From: an uncultured Lachnospiraceae bacterium
Lineage (GTDB): Bacteria > Bacillota > Clostridia > Lachnospirales > Lachnospiraceae
Direction of reading: 5' to 3'
DNA: 64,000 nt
Assembly (NCBI GenBank): GCA_947089905.1
Contig: CAMUMG010000002.1
Span: 62,001 to 126,000 of the forward strand
Numbering within the stretch: position 1 is the stretch's first letter; every line of letters starts with the position of its first letter. The position numbers and the translations under genes were made by a program. Positions 52,405-63,085 of the stretch are shown piece after piece. The notes under the pieces were generated by a model. It was not told where the DNA came from, searched no databases, and saw only the letters and a list, made by a program, of their open reading frames with translations.

Positions 52405-54552
52405 ATGCTGCCATATCCAAATTTGAATGATCAAGAGGCAGAAGAGATTATAACGGCAGCACTTGATCAACTTCGTATAGAAGGGGGAGATTGGGATTCT
52501 ACAGGAGTTTCCGATCCGGGCGTTTTTTTATTGGAGATATTTGCAAAGTTAAAATGTATACAACAAAGTTATATCAATCAGGTAGGAGCAAAAAGTTTCT
52601 ATAAATTTGCAGCTTTACTTGGATTAAAAAAAGAACAAACAAAAGCAGCAAAAACATATTTAAGTTTTTCTTGTGACAAGAGTGTTTTACTCTTAGAAGG
52701 CACCAGACTGATGTCAGAAGATTTAATATTTGAAACAACAGAAACTGTTTGGGTACAACCAAATCGAGTCACTGCATTAGGGTATCAAAAGGAACTGAAG
52801 ATAGAAATACAAAAGTTAGATGTAGATCGTGCTTTTATAGGATATCCTTTGCTTCCCTATGAAAAAGGAGAAGGAAGTAGTTATCTGATCTTAGAACAAC
52901 TTTTGCCGAGTGAGCAGCCAATTCCATTTTATTTTAAATTGGTAAAGGGAGAACGTGAAAGAACACCAATCACAAGAAAAGAAGAATTTATACCATTATC
53001 GAAAGTGGTATGGGAATATTATGGCTGTTGTGAAGATGGGAAAGAGGGATGGCACCCAATAGAACTTTTAAAAGATGAAACATTTTCTTTTTTGTTTTCT
53101 GGTCAGGTTATTATAAAAATTCATGGAACTCATAAAAAAAATCAAGGAAAGAGTTTACTTCGAATCCGAACAATAATATATGGGTATGAATTTGAGCCAA
53201 AAGTATCAGGAATTTGGCTTAATTGTGTATCAGCAGTACAATGTCGTACCCTTTGCAAAACATTAAAATTTAGTGTAAAACAACTACAGGAAAATGAAAT
53301 GTTTTTGGAAACAGCACTTGCTATACAAGACTGCTATCAACTTTATATCTGTCAAAAGGGGAAATATCTTACAGCAGAATCTCTTGAAATCACCTATTTA
53401 ATTAAGAAAATAGAGGGACGTTTTCGATTGGGAACTTCCAATCGGTCACAACTTTTAGAGAGATTTTCATTAAATAATCCAGAAGAAACAGCACTATTAC
53501 TTGTATTATATGATAAAGAATTTTATGCAAATCGATTTTTAGGTTCTGGAACTGGAATTTCAGATCAGAAAATGATACCTAAAGTGTCAGGAACCATTCT
53601 TTCAGATAGTCTTGAAATTTTAGTAGGTCAAACAAGCAGTTGGGAATCTTGGAGTCAAGTTTCTTCTTTTGATACTGTTTCTGCTATCGATTGCGTTTAT
53701 ACTTTTTCGGAAAGTAAAGGAGAAATTACTTTTGGAGATAATATTCATGGAAAAACTCCTTATATTGGAGAAAATAATATCTGTATAACAAGTTGTGCAG
53801 TTACTGTTGCAAAAGAGGGAAATGTAAGGGAAGGTACAATAAATCAATGGTCTTATGAAGAGATAGAACCATCTTTACAAGTAGAACAAATTTTAGATGC
53901 TTTTGGAGGGAAACAAGAAGAAACAAAGGAAAGTTTAAAACAGAGAGTCAGAGCACAAAGGGATCGACAGTTACGTGCGGTCACTGCAAAAGATTATGAA
54001 GAGATTGCAAAAAAGACACAAGGGTTAAAATTAAACCATGTCAGTGTAATTCCATTATATAGACCGGGACTGGAGGGATATCCAAAAGTGATAGAGGAAA
54101 ATGCGGTGACACTGATTTTAGAAGCAGACCACGATCCAAAAATTCCTTTTCCAGAAAAGACCTATTTAGGGAATGTTCGCCGTTGGTTAGAACCATATAG
54201 ACTACTGACAACAAAAATTTATGTTATGATGCCACAATATTTTGGGTTAGAACTAGATGGAGAATTGTTAGTTTCAGGAGGATATGAAGCAGCAAAAAAA
54301 GCGGTGGAAACAGTATTAAGACAATATCTATTAGAAAGAAAAGAAAAACAGTTAGGAAAAGTATTGTCGTATGGAGATCTTTGTGGGAGATTGGAGTGTT
54401 TAAATTGTATTGATGAAGTAAAATATCTGCAAATGCAGCTTTCCCCTTCTGTTCATAAAAATTCTTTAGGAGATCTTTTTCTTCCGCCTTATGGGAGAGT
54501 ATATTTAAAACAGAATAATTTACATTTCCGAAAGTATACAGAAAGTAGGTGA
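52405..54552 (+). CDS. Baseplate J-like wedge protein 2 (Afp12-like)
   Basis: 715 residues. SDPGVFLLEIFAKLKCIQQSYINQVGAKSFYKFAALLGL is the typical N-terminal wedge; ITFGDNIHGKTP, VRAQRDRQLRAVTAKDYEEIAKKTQGLKLNHVSVIPLY is the J-like core. It pairs with the previous protein in a gp6-like heterodimer of the wedge. Tightly packed with neighbours (2 bp and 4 bp gaps). Confidence 0.9.
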   Translation: MLPYPNLNDQEAEEIITAALDQLRIEGGDWDSTGVSDPGVFLLEIFAKLKCIQQSYINQVGAKSFYKFAALLGLKKEQTKAAKTYLSFSCDKSVLLLEGTRLMSEDLIFETTETVWVQPNRVTALGYQKELKIEIQKLDVDRAFIGYPLLPYEKGEGSSYLILEQLLPSEQPIPFYFKLVKGERERTPITRKEEFIPLSKVVWEYYGCCEDGKEGWHPIELLKDETFSFLFSGQVIIKIHGTHKKNQGKSLLRIRTIIYGYEFEPKVSGIWLNCVSAVQCRTLCKTLKFSVKQLQENEMFLETALAIQDCYQLYICQKGKYLTAESLEITYLIKKIEGRFRLGTSNRSQLLERFSLNNPEETALLLVLYDKEFYANRFLGSGTGISDQKMIPKVSGTILSDSLEILVGQTSSWESWSQVSSFDTVSAIDCVYTFSESKGEITFGDNIHGKTPYIGENNICITSCAVTVAKEGNVREGTINQWSYEEIEPSLQVEQILDAFGGKQEETKESLKQRVRAQRDRQLRAVTAKDYEEIAKKTQGLKLNHVSVIPLYRPGLEGYPKVIEENAVTLILEADHDPKIPFPEKTYLGNVRRWLEPYRLLTTKIYVMMPQYFGLELDGELLVSGGYEAAKKAVETVLRQYLLERKEKQLGKVLSYGDLCGRLECLNCIDEVKYLQMQLSPSVHKNSLGDLFLPPYGRVYLKQNNLHFRKYTESR

Positions 54553-54556
54553 AACA

Positions 54557-55693
54557 GTGGCAAAAACAATTACTTTTAATGAAGAGTTATGGAAACGTGG
54601 TATGTTTTACCACTGTCAGGCAACAGAAGGAAAAGGATTGCATACTTCCCTAGATACAAATGTTACTTCCTACTATTTTTCAAGTTCTCTTGATAGTATG
54701 GAAACAGGAACAAATTGGAATAAAGCAGTGATTCAAAGTCCAGTTGCTTTTGATGGTATCTTTATCTTTACTTACTTTGCAAGAGATACTGATTTTATTA
54801 TAAATGATGGAAAACCACTCTTTTTAGATCAGTTTATAAAAAGTCAAAAGTATAGTGTGAAAGAAAAAAAAGCTTTATTTGAAGAATTGTCAGATGGGCG
54901 TGTTGTTTCACCTAAAGATGTACTTTTAAATAAGGCAGTTGGAAGATATCTCTGGTTCTTTTTTGAGATGAAGGCGGGATATAAATATTCTATCAATAGA
55001 CTGACTTTTCGGTTTTCTGTTCAGTCTTATGTACAATTACTTCCAGAATGTTTTCAGGAATCCAAAGAGGGAGAAAATTTTTTGCATCGGTTTCTTTCTG
55101 TATTTCAGACAATGTATGATACGATTCAAGAGGAAATTAATGATATTTCAAAATACTTTGATCCTACTCTTATAGAAGAGAATGATATATCATGGTTAGC
55201 AGATTGGGTTGGCTGTCCGCTGTTAGCAGAGGAGTCAAAACAAATTCAAAGAAAGTGGATTCAAAATAGCTTTTCACTGATACAAAAGAAGGGAACAGTG
55301 GAGGGACTTTCTAGGCTATTAACTCTTATAACTGGAGTAAAACCAGCAATCCTTGAAACATATCGAATTATGGATTTTTATTCTCCAATAGTCTACGAAG
55401 AAGTTTATAGAAATTTATATGGAAAAGATATATATTCTTTTTTAGTCCTTTTTAAAGAAGAAGATCTATGTTTAGAGGGAAAATTTGAAGAAGAAAAACT
55501 AGAACAAATAAGGAATTGTATTTCTTATTATAAGCCTGTCTATACTCATTCAGAATTGGTAATTTTAAAACCATATCTTATATTAGGGCAACATTGTTAT
55601 TTAGGAATAAACAGTACTGTTTCTACAGCATCGATGTTTTTACTCAATAATATGACGATTTTACCATTTCAAACAGTACTTTCAGATAAATAA
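54557..55693 (+). CDS. Tail protein gpI / gp7-like wedge component
   Basis: 378 residues from GTG 54557. The core FLHRFLSVFQTMYDTIQEEINDISKYFDPTL, SWLADWVGCPLLAEESKQIQRKWIQNSFSLIQKKGTVEGLSRLLTLITGVKP is the gpI-type fold seen in eCIS and phage baseplates. The N-terminal 170 residues are a beta-rich extra domain and the C-terminus LGINSTVSTASMFLLNN is a further short extension. It completes the wedge. Confidence 0.88.
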   Translation: MAKTITFNEELWKRGMFYHCQATEGKGLHTSLDTNVTSYYFSSSLDSMETGTNWNKAVIQSPVAFDGIFIFTYFARDTDFIINDGKPLFLDQFIKSQKYSVKEKKALFEELSDGRVVSPKDVLLNKAVGRYLWFFFEMKAGYKYSINRLTFRFSVQSYVQLLPECFQESKEGENFLHRFLSVFQTMYDTIQEEINDISKYFDPTLIEENDISWLADWVGCPLLAEESKQIQRKWIQNSFSLIQKKGTVEGLSRLLTLITGVKPAILETYRIMDFYSPIVYEEVYRNLYGKDIYSFLVLFKEEDLCLEGKFEEEKLEQIRNCISYYKPVYTHSELVILKPYLILGQHCYLGINSTVSTASMFLLNNMTILPFQTVLSDK

Positions 55694-55736
55694 AACTTAC
55701 CCTTGCACAAAAAGTAGTGCAGAAATGTGGAGAAAG

Positions 55737-57497
55737 ATGAAAAATAAAAAATTGTATCCATTTACAAGAAATCATTATTTTTATGGAAAACTTTTGACTG
55801 TTCGGGATTTTGAAGAAGAACAGAAATATTTTAATGATAAAAGGCGACTGACCAATCTACTACTTCATGGACCAGGAGTAGTAGCAGGATTAGATATTGT
55901 AAAAATTGATGATAAAACTATTTCTGTGGAAGCAGGACTAGCAGTTGATTATCAGGGAAGAGAAATTATTGTACCAGAATCCATAACTTGCCGACTTGAT
56001 ATTTTAGATGGATTTGAGCGACTATTTCATATAGATGAAGTTTATTTATGTATAGAATATCAGGAGGAAACGAAAGAGGAAGTTCATTCCATTGCAGGGG
56101 CTATGGCAGGGGGAGGAATGGATTCTGACTTTAATCGAATTGGAGAGGGATATCATCTATTTTTGACCGAGGTAAGTCCACAAAAGGAGAAGATATCTCT
56201 TTCTTGTCTTGCTAAAGTACAAAAAATTTTATTTGAACAGACAGGAATAACAATCAAACAGGAAATTCCGTACTATGCAAATCCCGGACAGACCGTTTTA
56301 ATCCGAGTGACAATAGAAAAAAGTAATGTTGCACTACCAGTTGAGATAGAATATAAAATTATCTCGGCTGCATTTTCAAACCCGATTTTAGTACAATTTA
56401 AAGAGGAGGAAATTCATACATACCAAACTATAGATCTGACATATTATGTCCCTATTCAGAAAGAGATAACTCGTGGAACGATCCCTGTATCCCAGATAGA
56501 TGGAACAGTTTTAATAGGCTCTACGTCTTATCCTATTTTAGAAAAATCGCTTGCTTCTTTGCAGATTGTTTTTCGAAGTCCTGCAGAACATATCATTCAA
56601 AAGTATCGAAAATTACATTTGGAAGATTTGACAGGGGAACGTGCAGAAGAGATGTTGTATCTCGCAAAACTACAATTAATTCGAAGAAATGAAGTTTATT
56701 ATATTGAAGAGATAAAGGATTTGCCGTTTGGACAAGTTATATTAAATAATGAATTATTGACCTTGTTATTAGAAACAAAAACACAGCAATTTTATTTAGA
56801 AGAACAGATTTCTACTTCAGAACAAGCCGCAACAAATCAACTTCCTGTGGAAGATGAAAATTTTTTAAAGTTTGAGAATTCATTTCAAAGTACATCTGAA
56901 GAAGTTTCCTGTGGAGAAACTTATATTGAAACAGAACTTCATTCTTCGGGAAAGACCTATTATAGTGATGAATTAGCGCATGGATTAGGGATAGGAAATG
57001 TCTTTTTATCGGCAGCAGTAGAAACAAAATCGGATTCTGATATGCCAATACTTATTTTCGGAGATCCATCTGTTTTTTCAAAAGGGACTTATAAAACAGG
57101 ACTTCCAGAGTATCAACTGGCAGTCACAGTAAATCCTTCAAAGGGAACATTTCGAATTGGAATTCACTTTTTAGGCGATATCATGGCAGCCCATATTTTA
57201 GTAAGATGGCAGGCGCGAAAGGTAAAACAAAAGGATAGTTCATCTAAAGTAAAGGTAAATCTTGAACCAACAACAGCACGGATAAAGCCAAAAGAAAAGA
57301 TAAAATTTGATGTCCAAATTGAAGGAGGAGAAAGTCAGGAATGTAATTGGTCTATTACAGATATAGGAGGTGGATGGATTGATAAAGAAGGCTGGTATGA
57401 GGCACCAACCAGAGAAGGAGTTTATGAAATTATAGCAGAGAGTACAAGATATCCAGGAAAAAAGGCATCTGCATTTGTAGTTGTAAAGAAGGGTTAA
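55737..57497 (+). CDS. Large eCIS-associated structural protein with C-terminal Ig-like domain
   Basis: ATG 55737 is chosen (GGAGAAAG 5 nt upstream); the ATG at 55725 lacks an SD. About 586 residues. The opening YFYGKLLTVRDFEEEQKYFNDKRRLTNLLLHGPGVVAGLD is a block found in proteins of many eCIS clusters, usually near the baseplate. The middle is beta-rich, and about 505-585 is an Ig-like module (VNLEPTTARIKPKEKIKFDVQIEGG). Likely sits on the baseplate exterior or anchors it; exact role unknown. Confidence 0.75.
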   Translation: MKNKKLYPFTRNHYFYGKLLTVRDFEEEQKYFNDKRRLTNLLLHGPGVVAGLDIVKIDDKTISVEAGLAVDYQGREIIVPESITCRLDILDGFERLFHIDEVYLCIEYQEETKEEVHSIAGAMAGGGMDSDFNRIGEGYHLFLTEVSPQKEKISLSCLAKVQKILFEQTGITIKQEIPYYANPGQTVLIRVTIEKSNVALPVEIEYKIISAAFSNPILVQFKEEEIHTYQTIDLTYYVPIQKEITRGTIPVSQIDGTVLIGSTSYPILEKSLASLQIVFRSPAEHIIQKYRKLHLEDLTGERAEEMLYLAKLQLIRRNEVYYIEEIKDLPFGQVILNNELLTLLLETKTQQFYLEEQISTSEQAATNQLPVEDENFLKFENSFQSTSEEVSCGETYIETELHSSGKTYYSDELAHGLGIGNVFLSAAVETKSDSDMPILIFGDPSVFSKGTYKTGLPEYQLAVTVNPSKGTFRIGIHFLGDIMAAHILVRWQARKVKQKDSSSKVKVNLEPTTARIKPKEKIKFDVQIEGGESQECNWSITDIGGGWIDKEGWYEAPTREGVYEIIAESTRYPGKKASAFVVVKKG

Positions 57498-57500
57498 AAA

Positions 57501-58340
57501 ATGGAGGAATGGAAAAAAGATCGATATCAAATTGAACAGATTTATTCAAAAGAACCTCCAAAAAGTGGAGATCAAACAGGCATCTGGTATTATATCGTGA
57601 ATGATAAAAATGGAAAAGAAAGATGTCTATTGAGTCAAATTAGAGGTCGAGAACATATTAATGAATGTCTTCCCCAATTATTTGAACTTGATAGCAAAGG
57701 TGTACAAAATGAGTTTATAGAATGTTTTTCAGAAAATTCAGAACTATTTGTAGTATTTACACACTATGAAATGCAGACTTTACGTCAATACTTATCCAAA
57801 ACAGTTCTTGATACAAAGGAACGTCTGTTTCTCCTTTGTCAAATTTTAAAAAAGATGCTTTCGTATCAAGAGTTACCGGAGATTTTACAAGGTACAATGT
57901 GGGATATGGACTTTATTAGAATAGAACAAGAAGAGATAAAGTTTGATTTTAAAGTGGATTTGGAGAGAATACCACAAAAGAAAATAAAACTTTTCGAGTT
58001 TTTATTTTTACCAGAAGAACGAAAAAAAAATGGAATCAGACTTCTTATAGAGCAAATACAAAAAGGAGTAAATGTTTCTACGAAAGAGTTGTTAGCAGAA
58101 GTAGAACAGCTTTTAAACAGAGAGATTGATCGAAAAAAAAGAAGAAAAGAAAAATTCCAAACAAAAAAAGAACAATTTATATGGTATGGGAAAATTCTGA
58201 TTTTACTTTTTATTATGATAGGAAGTTTATTCATAATCCGACAGATTCTATTTGATATAAGACCAGAAAAAACAGATAATCCAGATAGAGAGGATATTTC
58301 AGCAGTTGGAACAGTAACCATAGATCAAACAGAAGAATAG
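57501..58340 (+). CDS. Pseudokinase-like protein with one C-terminal TM
   Basis: 279 residues, 3 bp after the preceding stop. YQIEQIYSKEP..GIWYYIVNDKNGKERCLLSQI and FVVFTHYEMQTLRQYL look like a kinase N-lobe and hinge, but there is no glycine loop, no HRD and no DFG, so it cannot be an active kinase. A basic stretch (DRKKRRKEKFQTKK) precedes one TM at about 230-250 (ILILLFIMIGSLFIIRQIL), with a short outside tail. It could dock the injection system at the inner face of the membrane. The kinase resemblance is weak. Confidence 0.6.
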   Translation: MEEWKKDRYQIEQIYSKEPPKSGDQTGIWYYIVNDKNGKERCLLSQIRGREHINECLPQLFELDSKGVQNEFIECFSENSELFVVFTHYEMQTLRQYLSKTVLDTKERLFLLCQILKKMLSYQELPEILQGTMWDMDFIRIEQEEIKFDFKVDLERIPQKKIKLFEFLFLPEERKKNGIRLLIEQIQKGVNVSTKELLAEVEQLLNREIDRKKRRKEKFQTKKEQFIWYGKILILLFIMIGSLFIIRQILFDIRPEKTDNPDREDISAVGTVTIDQTEE

Positions 58341-58348
58341 AAAAGGAG

Positions 58349-61045
58349 ATGGGGAAGGCTGTGAAGCAGAGAATAGGAATTATAATCATTTTTTCAGTAG
58401 TAATAGCAGTGCTTTCTACAGCTCCACTCTATCGGACAGCACTTGGGAAAATAGCGGATCTTTATGTGATAGAAAATGGCGAAGTCTATTATTTAGAGGA
58501 AAATAATAAAACGAAAACATTAGTTCATCTAACAGAGAATGGAACAATTTTATTTCAAATTTCGCTACCGAAAAAAGAAGATGGGCTTGTAGTAGAAGGG
58601 AAACAGTTAATAGCAGACGAAAATGGGAACTGTTATATCTGGATGAGACAGTATGAGAAAGATGGGACAAGCAAAGCAGATTATATTCAGATCTATGATA
58701 CAAAGGGGAAAAAAAAGGAACGTCTCTTTTATCAAAATCAAGGAGAAATTAAAAGCTTCCAAAGATATCAAGATGAATTAGTTGTCTTTGGAAGTTTACA
58801 TAAAAATGAGGAACAACTTTGTGTATACCGCTATAATCTAAATTCAAATGAGGAAAAGGAGCCCTTATATTATCCACTAGACAAACGGGAAGTATATGAA
58901 GAATATTTATATGTAGGAGAAGAATTTATTTTTTTAGTTACTTATGAAGGAGAGCTATTACGTATAACTTCAGAAAATACTCTTACAGTAATACTTCCAG
59001 AAGATGAAAATGGGGAAAAAGTGATTCCATACGTTCTTTCAGCGGCAGATGGAGTAATCTATTTCACAGATGGAAGGAATTTTAATTATTATTCTATGCT
59101 TCCAGAAACAGAAAATTTTCAACTTTTATATAAAAAAGATGACTTAATTGGAGAAGATATTGGATTTTCTAATATTCGAAATGTATATATTCAAGGAAAC
59201 TATTTAACAGGATATCATTCAAAAGAATATAACGGGATTCATTCTTTTATTATAAAAGGTTCTTTACAGGAAAAAACACAGATTTTAAGATGGAAACAAA
59301 TGAAACAAAGCAGCTTTTTACTGCGAATTGGAATACATTTTATTTTAGCAGTAATGATTTGTACACCAATTTATTTTTTATGCTGGTGGCTTTGGAATCG
59401 AAGAAGCCTAATGGTAAAATTGGTACTTTTAATTTGTCCTTTAATGGCATCTCTATCCTTATTTTTAGCTTATCTTTTAAGAAGCAGTTATACTGAAATG
59501 ATACAAAAGGAAAGTTATGATCAGCTTTATATGGCAGTTTATGCGGCACAAAATAATCTGAATATAGAAAACTTTAAAATGATTTCGTTGCCATTAAAGA
59601 TAGAAAGTGAGAGCTATAAAAAATTAAATAATATTAACTTGATGATGACATATTTAAATCAAAGAAAAGAAAAAGAGATGTATTTAACATTTTATCTAAT
59701 AAGAGAAAAAGAGGCATATGTCGCTTTAGATTTAGATACGAATTCTAGCCATGGAGAGCATTTAAGAAGTGGGATTTTAGATGAACTGACAGGATATGCA
59801 GGAGATTATGTTCCATGGTTTCTTACCTTTGACTATATAAGCGATGTCGATCTGATGGATTCAAGTGATAATGATGAATGGATGTACTATGCAAAAACGG
59901 TTCGAGATGAAACAGGGGTATATGGCTATATTGAAGCTGGTCTTAATAAAAATGATTTAATGGAAGGGATTAATCAACAATGTAGTAGGTTATCCATTTT
60001 GGTAATTTTAGCGGTTTTAGGAGTGATGTTAGTCATTCTCCTCGGAATTAGAGGACTTCTCAAAAATTTACAGATTTTAAAGCAAGGAGTAATAGAAATT
60101 GCCTCAGGAAATTGGGGAACAGTTGTAGATATTGTTTCGAGAGACGAGATGCAGGAGATTGGAAATTCTTTTAACCGAATGTCCGATCAGATTGTACGAT
60201 ATTTTAACTCGATTGAACAAATTCAAAAAGCATATGAACAATTTACTCCAAAACAGATGTTGAGCTTGTTAGAAGCTAACAATGTATTAGAGGCTATTCC
60301 GGGAAAACATATTGTAAAACCACTTATTCTTTTATCTGTTACACTTGGAAATCTGACACATAGGGAAGAATTTTCTAAATTAAATGAATGGATACAGGAA
60401 ATTACTGCACAGATCAGCGATCGGGGAGGAGTAGTAGAATCTTTTCAAGGAGCACAGTTACAAGCTATCTTTAATGGACAGGCAGAAGAAGTTTTAGAAG
60501 CAGCAATCTCTATTATGGGAAATATTTCTTCCATTCCACATAGTCTTTATACAAAATTAGAAGTCTGTATTACTATTCAAGCAGGAAAGATGACCTTTGG
60601 AGTTGTTGGAGATGAAACTCGTAGAAATACTATGTTGATGGCAGAACAAGTTCATCAAAATTATCAGTTAGTACAATTTGCAAGAAGAAATCACATTCCT
60701 GTACTTATAACAGAGGCTTTATTAAAACAGATAAAAGAGCCACAAGAATTTCTATTTCGAGAACTTGGAATACTCCATATAAAAGAACAAAATAAAGGAA
60801 TCACTATTTATGAATTGTGTAATGTATATTCCAAAAAGTTATATGATATTCGTAGACAAACAAGACCTTTCTTAGAAGAGGGAATACAAAAATATCAAAT
60901 GGGATTATTAAAACAGGCGAGAAGAAATTTTATAGATATAATTCGAGTGGATCATACAGATGAAATAGCAAAGATGTATCTGTTTTTATGTGAACAATAT
61001 GATAAAGAAAGACCAGTAGATTTCAAAGGTTGGATAGAAGAATAA
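58349..61045 (+). CDS. Multi-TM receptor with HAMP and degenerate class III cyclase-like domain
   Basis: 898 residues; ATG 58349 directly touches GGAG, so GTG 58361 may be the true start. TM1 about 8-28; an outside region of about 290 residues with propeller-like repeats (LYVIENGEVYYLEE, ADGVIYFTDGRN); TM2 and TM3 at about 325-375; a second outside sensor region (390-540); TM4 547-568; HAMP 568-620 (RDEMQEIGNSFNRMSDQI); then a cyclase-like domain (about 655-825) where GGVVESFQGAQLQAIFN lacks the metal Asp. A helical end follows. It is probably a sensor without catalysis that relays an outside signal to the apparatus. Confidence 0.72.
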   Translation: MGKAVKQRIGIIIIFSVVIAVLSTAPLYRTALGKIADLYVIENGEVYYLEENNKTKTLVHLTENGTILFQISLPKKEDGLVVEGKQLIADENGNCYIWMRQYEKDGTSKADYIQIYDTKGKKKERLFYQNQGEIKSFQRYQDELVVFGSLHKNEEQLCVYRYNLNSNEEKEPLYYPLDKREVYEEYLYVGEEFIFLVTYEGELLRITSENTLTVILPEDENGEKVIPYVLSAADGVIYFTDGRNFNYYSMLPETENFQLLYKKDDLIGEDIGFSNIRNVYIQGNYLTGYHSKEYNGIHSFIIKGSLQEKTQILRWKQMKQSSFLLRIGIHFILAVMICTPIYFLCWWLWNRRSLMVKLVLLICPLMASLSLFLAYLLRSSYTEMIQKESYDQLYMAVYAAQNNLNIENFKMISLPLKIESESYKKLNNINLMMTYLNQRKEKEMYLTFYLIREKEAYVALDLDTNSSHGEHLRSGILDELTGYAGDYVPWFLTFDYISDVDLMDSSDNDEWMYYAKTVRDETGVYGYIEAGLNKNDLMEGINQQCSRLSILVILAVLGVMLVILLGIRGLLKNLQILKQGVIEIASGNWGTVVDIVSRDEMQEIGNSFNRMSDQIVRYFNSIEQIQKAYEQFTPKQMLSLLEANNVLEAIPGKHIVKPLILLSVTLGNLTHREEFSKLNEWIQEITAQISDRGGVVESFQGAQLQAIFNGQAEEVLEAAISIMGNISSIPHSLYTKLEVCITIQAGKMTFGVVGDETRRNTMLMAEQVHQNYQLVQFARRNHIPVLITEALLKQIKEPQEFLFRELGILHIKEQNKGITIYELCNVYSKKLYDIRRQTRPFLEEGIQKYQMGLLKQARRNFIDIIRVDHTDEIAKMYLFLCEQYDKERPVDFKGWIEE

Positions 61046-61063
61046 GAAAGGAAAGGAGTGGCA

Positions 61064-63085
61064 ATGAATTCAAATCGTAAAACAATTCTAAGATACTTGT
61101 TTGGAAAGCCAGAAAACCTTGAAGATTATATTTTAATTCGAGGAAAATATATTTCAAAGATGTTATTAGTGAGAATCGGAACCGTTTTGCTTTTTGTTGG
61201 ATTAGGAATATTAATCTTAAAAGAGCCTCTTCTTAAAAAAAGATCCTCCTTTGAAAATTTTAATCCGAATCAAATTGTAGTAAATACTCCTGAATTTCAT
61301 AAAGCAGATGGTGAGGTGACAGTTTATTCTGTTGGTGGTTCTTTACTGTATGAAGGAACCATGAAAAAGGGAAGAATTACTGGAAGTGGGAAGCTATATT
61401 TAGAGGAAAAATTACTTTATGAAGGACAGTTTGAGGAGGAACAATTTGAAGGAAAAGGAACATTATATCAAGATGAAAAGATACAATATGAAGGAATGTT
61501 TTCTAAAAATGAATATAATGGAGCTGGAACTTTATATAGCAAAACAGGATTGCCTTTATTGAAAGGAACTTTTGTAGATGGAGAGTTGATTTTAGGAACA
61601 GAGTATGACAATTTTGGAAAGATAAAATATGAGGGGGAATTTAAACAAAAGGACTATCATGGCAAAGGAGCAATCTATGAAAATGGGGATTTAGTTTATC
61701 AAGGAACTTTTGTAAATGGAATCAAAGATGGATGGGGTAGCTTTTATCAAGATGGTAAATTAGTTTATGAGGGGAGTGTAGTATCTGGAAAGTATTCTGG
61801 ACAAGGAACAGAGTATGACAGTTTTAATCAAGTAAGGTATGAGGGGATGTTTTCCTTCGGGCAATATCAGGGAATGGGAAAACTATATGAAAGAGGTAAT
61901 TTAACTTATGAAGGCGAATTTAATGCTGGAGAGATAGAAGGCAGAGGAAAGCTTTATGAAGAAGGAAACTTAATCTATGAGGGACAATTTGTTCATGGAA
62001 AATATAATGGTACAGGGCAAAAGTATGAAGATAAAACTTTAATTTATGATGGGATGTTTGTTTTAGGAGAATACGAGGGAAAAGGAAAACTTTACAGAGA
62101 AGGAAACTTAATTTATGAAGGTGAATTTGTTCATGGCAGATATCATGGAACAGGACAAAAGTATGAAAATAATGTTTTAATTTATGATGGAATGTTTGCT
62201 TTAGGAGAGTATGAGGGAAAGGGAAAACTCTATAGAGAAGGAAATTTAATCTATGAAGGCGAATTTGAAAATAATCAATATCAAGGAAGTGGAAGGTTAT
62301 ATTCGAAAAATGCTATACTTTCTTATGAAGGCGAATTTGTAGCAGGAAAATATGAGGGACAGGGAACATTATATTATTCCAATGGTGAGATTGGGTATAA
62401 GGGAGAGTTTGCCGACGGAAAATATGAGGGAGAAGGGACACTTTATATAGACAATGGAACACTCCTTTATGAAGGTGGATTTCGAAATGGTGTATATGAT
62501 GGAACAGGAACTCTCTACAATACAAAAACAGGAAGGAAATCTTATGAAGGTGATTATCAAAATGGAATTGCATCAGGAAAGGGAGTTATATATAGAGAGA
62601 ATGGTCAAATAGATTATCAAGGAGAACTTCTTTTGGGGGAAATTGACTATCCTATATGGTGTAATGCTCCTTTGTCAAAAGTTCGAGAAGCATTTGGAAG
62701 GGAAAGTGCGATTGAAGAATTTTCAGAAAGCTTTTTTCTAGTCTATGGATCTAAAAAAATGATATTCGAATTTGATTTTGCAGAGGAGGATCATGAACCA
62801 TGTGTTCAAAGGATACTATTTTTTGGAGATCAGACTATTTGGGGAGTAAACTGTAAAATGTCAGTAAATGTCCTGAAAAAGCATTTGGGTTTACAGGTGT
62901 ATTCCGAATATACATTTTTGCTTGATGAAGAAGATGTCCGTCGCTTTGAGTTGACAGAAACCTTTATGGAAGTAGAAGAGGAAGTTGATACAATCAAATT
63001 TTTAAAAGATGCGCTATATTTAAGAGCATATAGTAAAATTGGAGGAAAAGAGGTTTTATTTTATGAGATAGGAGGTCAGGAATGA
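61064..63085 (+). CDS. TM-anchored MORN-repeat protein
   Basis: ATG 61064 follows GGAAAGGAG by 5 nt; GTG 61058 overlaps it. About 673 residues: a cytoplasmic N-terminus, one TM (about 32-52, MLLVRIGTVLLFVGLGILIL), then roughly 20 MORN repeats (about 94-520) of the form LIYEGEF..GxYxGxGxLY, and a 150-residue C-terminal globular part. The repeats probably make a long beta-sheet rod outside the membrane that could guide or brace the tube. Stop overlaps the next start (ATGA). Confidence 0.82.
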   Translation: MNSNRKTILRYLFGKPENLEDYILIRGKYISKMLLVRIGTVLLFVGLGILILKEPLLKKRSSFENFNPNQIVVNTPEFHKADGEVTVYSVGGSLLYEGTMKKGRITGSGKLYLEEKLLYEGQFEEEQFEGKGTLYQDEKIQYEGMFSKNEYNGAGTLYSKTGLPLLKGTFVDGELILGTEYDNFGKIKYEGEFKQKDYHGKGAIYENGDLVYQGTFVNGIKDGWGSFYQDGKLVYEGSVVSGKYSGQGTEYDSFNQVRYEGMFSFGQYQGMGKLYERGNLTYEGEFNAGEIEGRGKLYEEGNLIYEGQFVHGKYNGTGQKYEDKTLIYDGMFVLGEYEGKGKLYREGNLIYEGEFVHGRYHGTGQKYENNVLIYDGMFALGEYEGKGKLYREGNLIYEGEFENNQYQGSGRLYSKNAILSYEGEFVAGKYEGQGTLYYSNGEIGYKGEFADGKYEGEGTLYIDNGTLLYEGGFRNGVYDGTGTLYNTKTGRKSYEGDYQNGIASGKGVIYRENGQIDYQGELLLGEIDYPIWCNAPLSKVREAFGRESAIEEFSESFFLVYGSKKMIFEFDFAEEDHEPCVQRILFFGDQTIWGVNCKMSVNVLKKHLGLQVYSEYTFLLDEEDVRRFELTETFMEVEEEVDTIKFLKDALYLRAYSKIGGKEVLFYEIGGQE

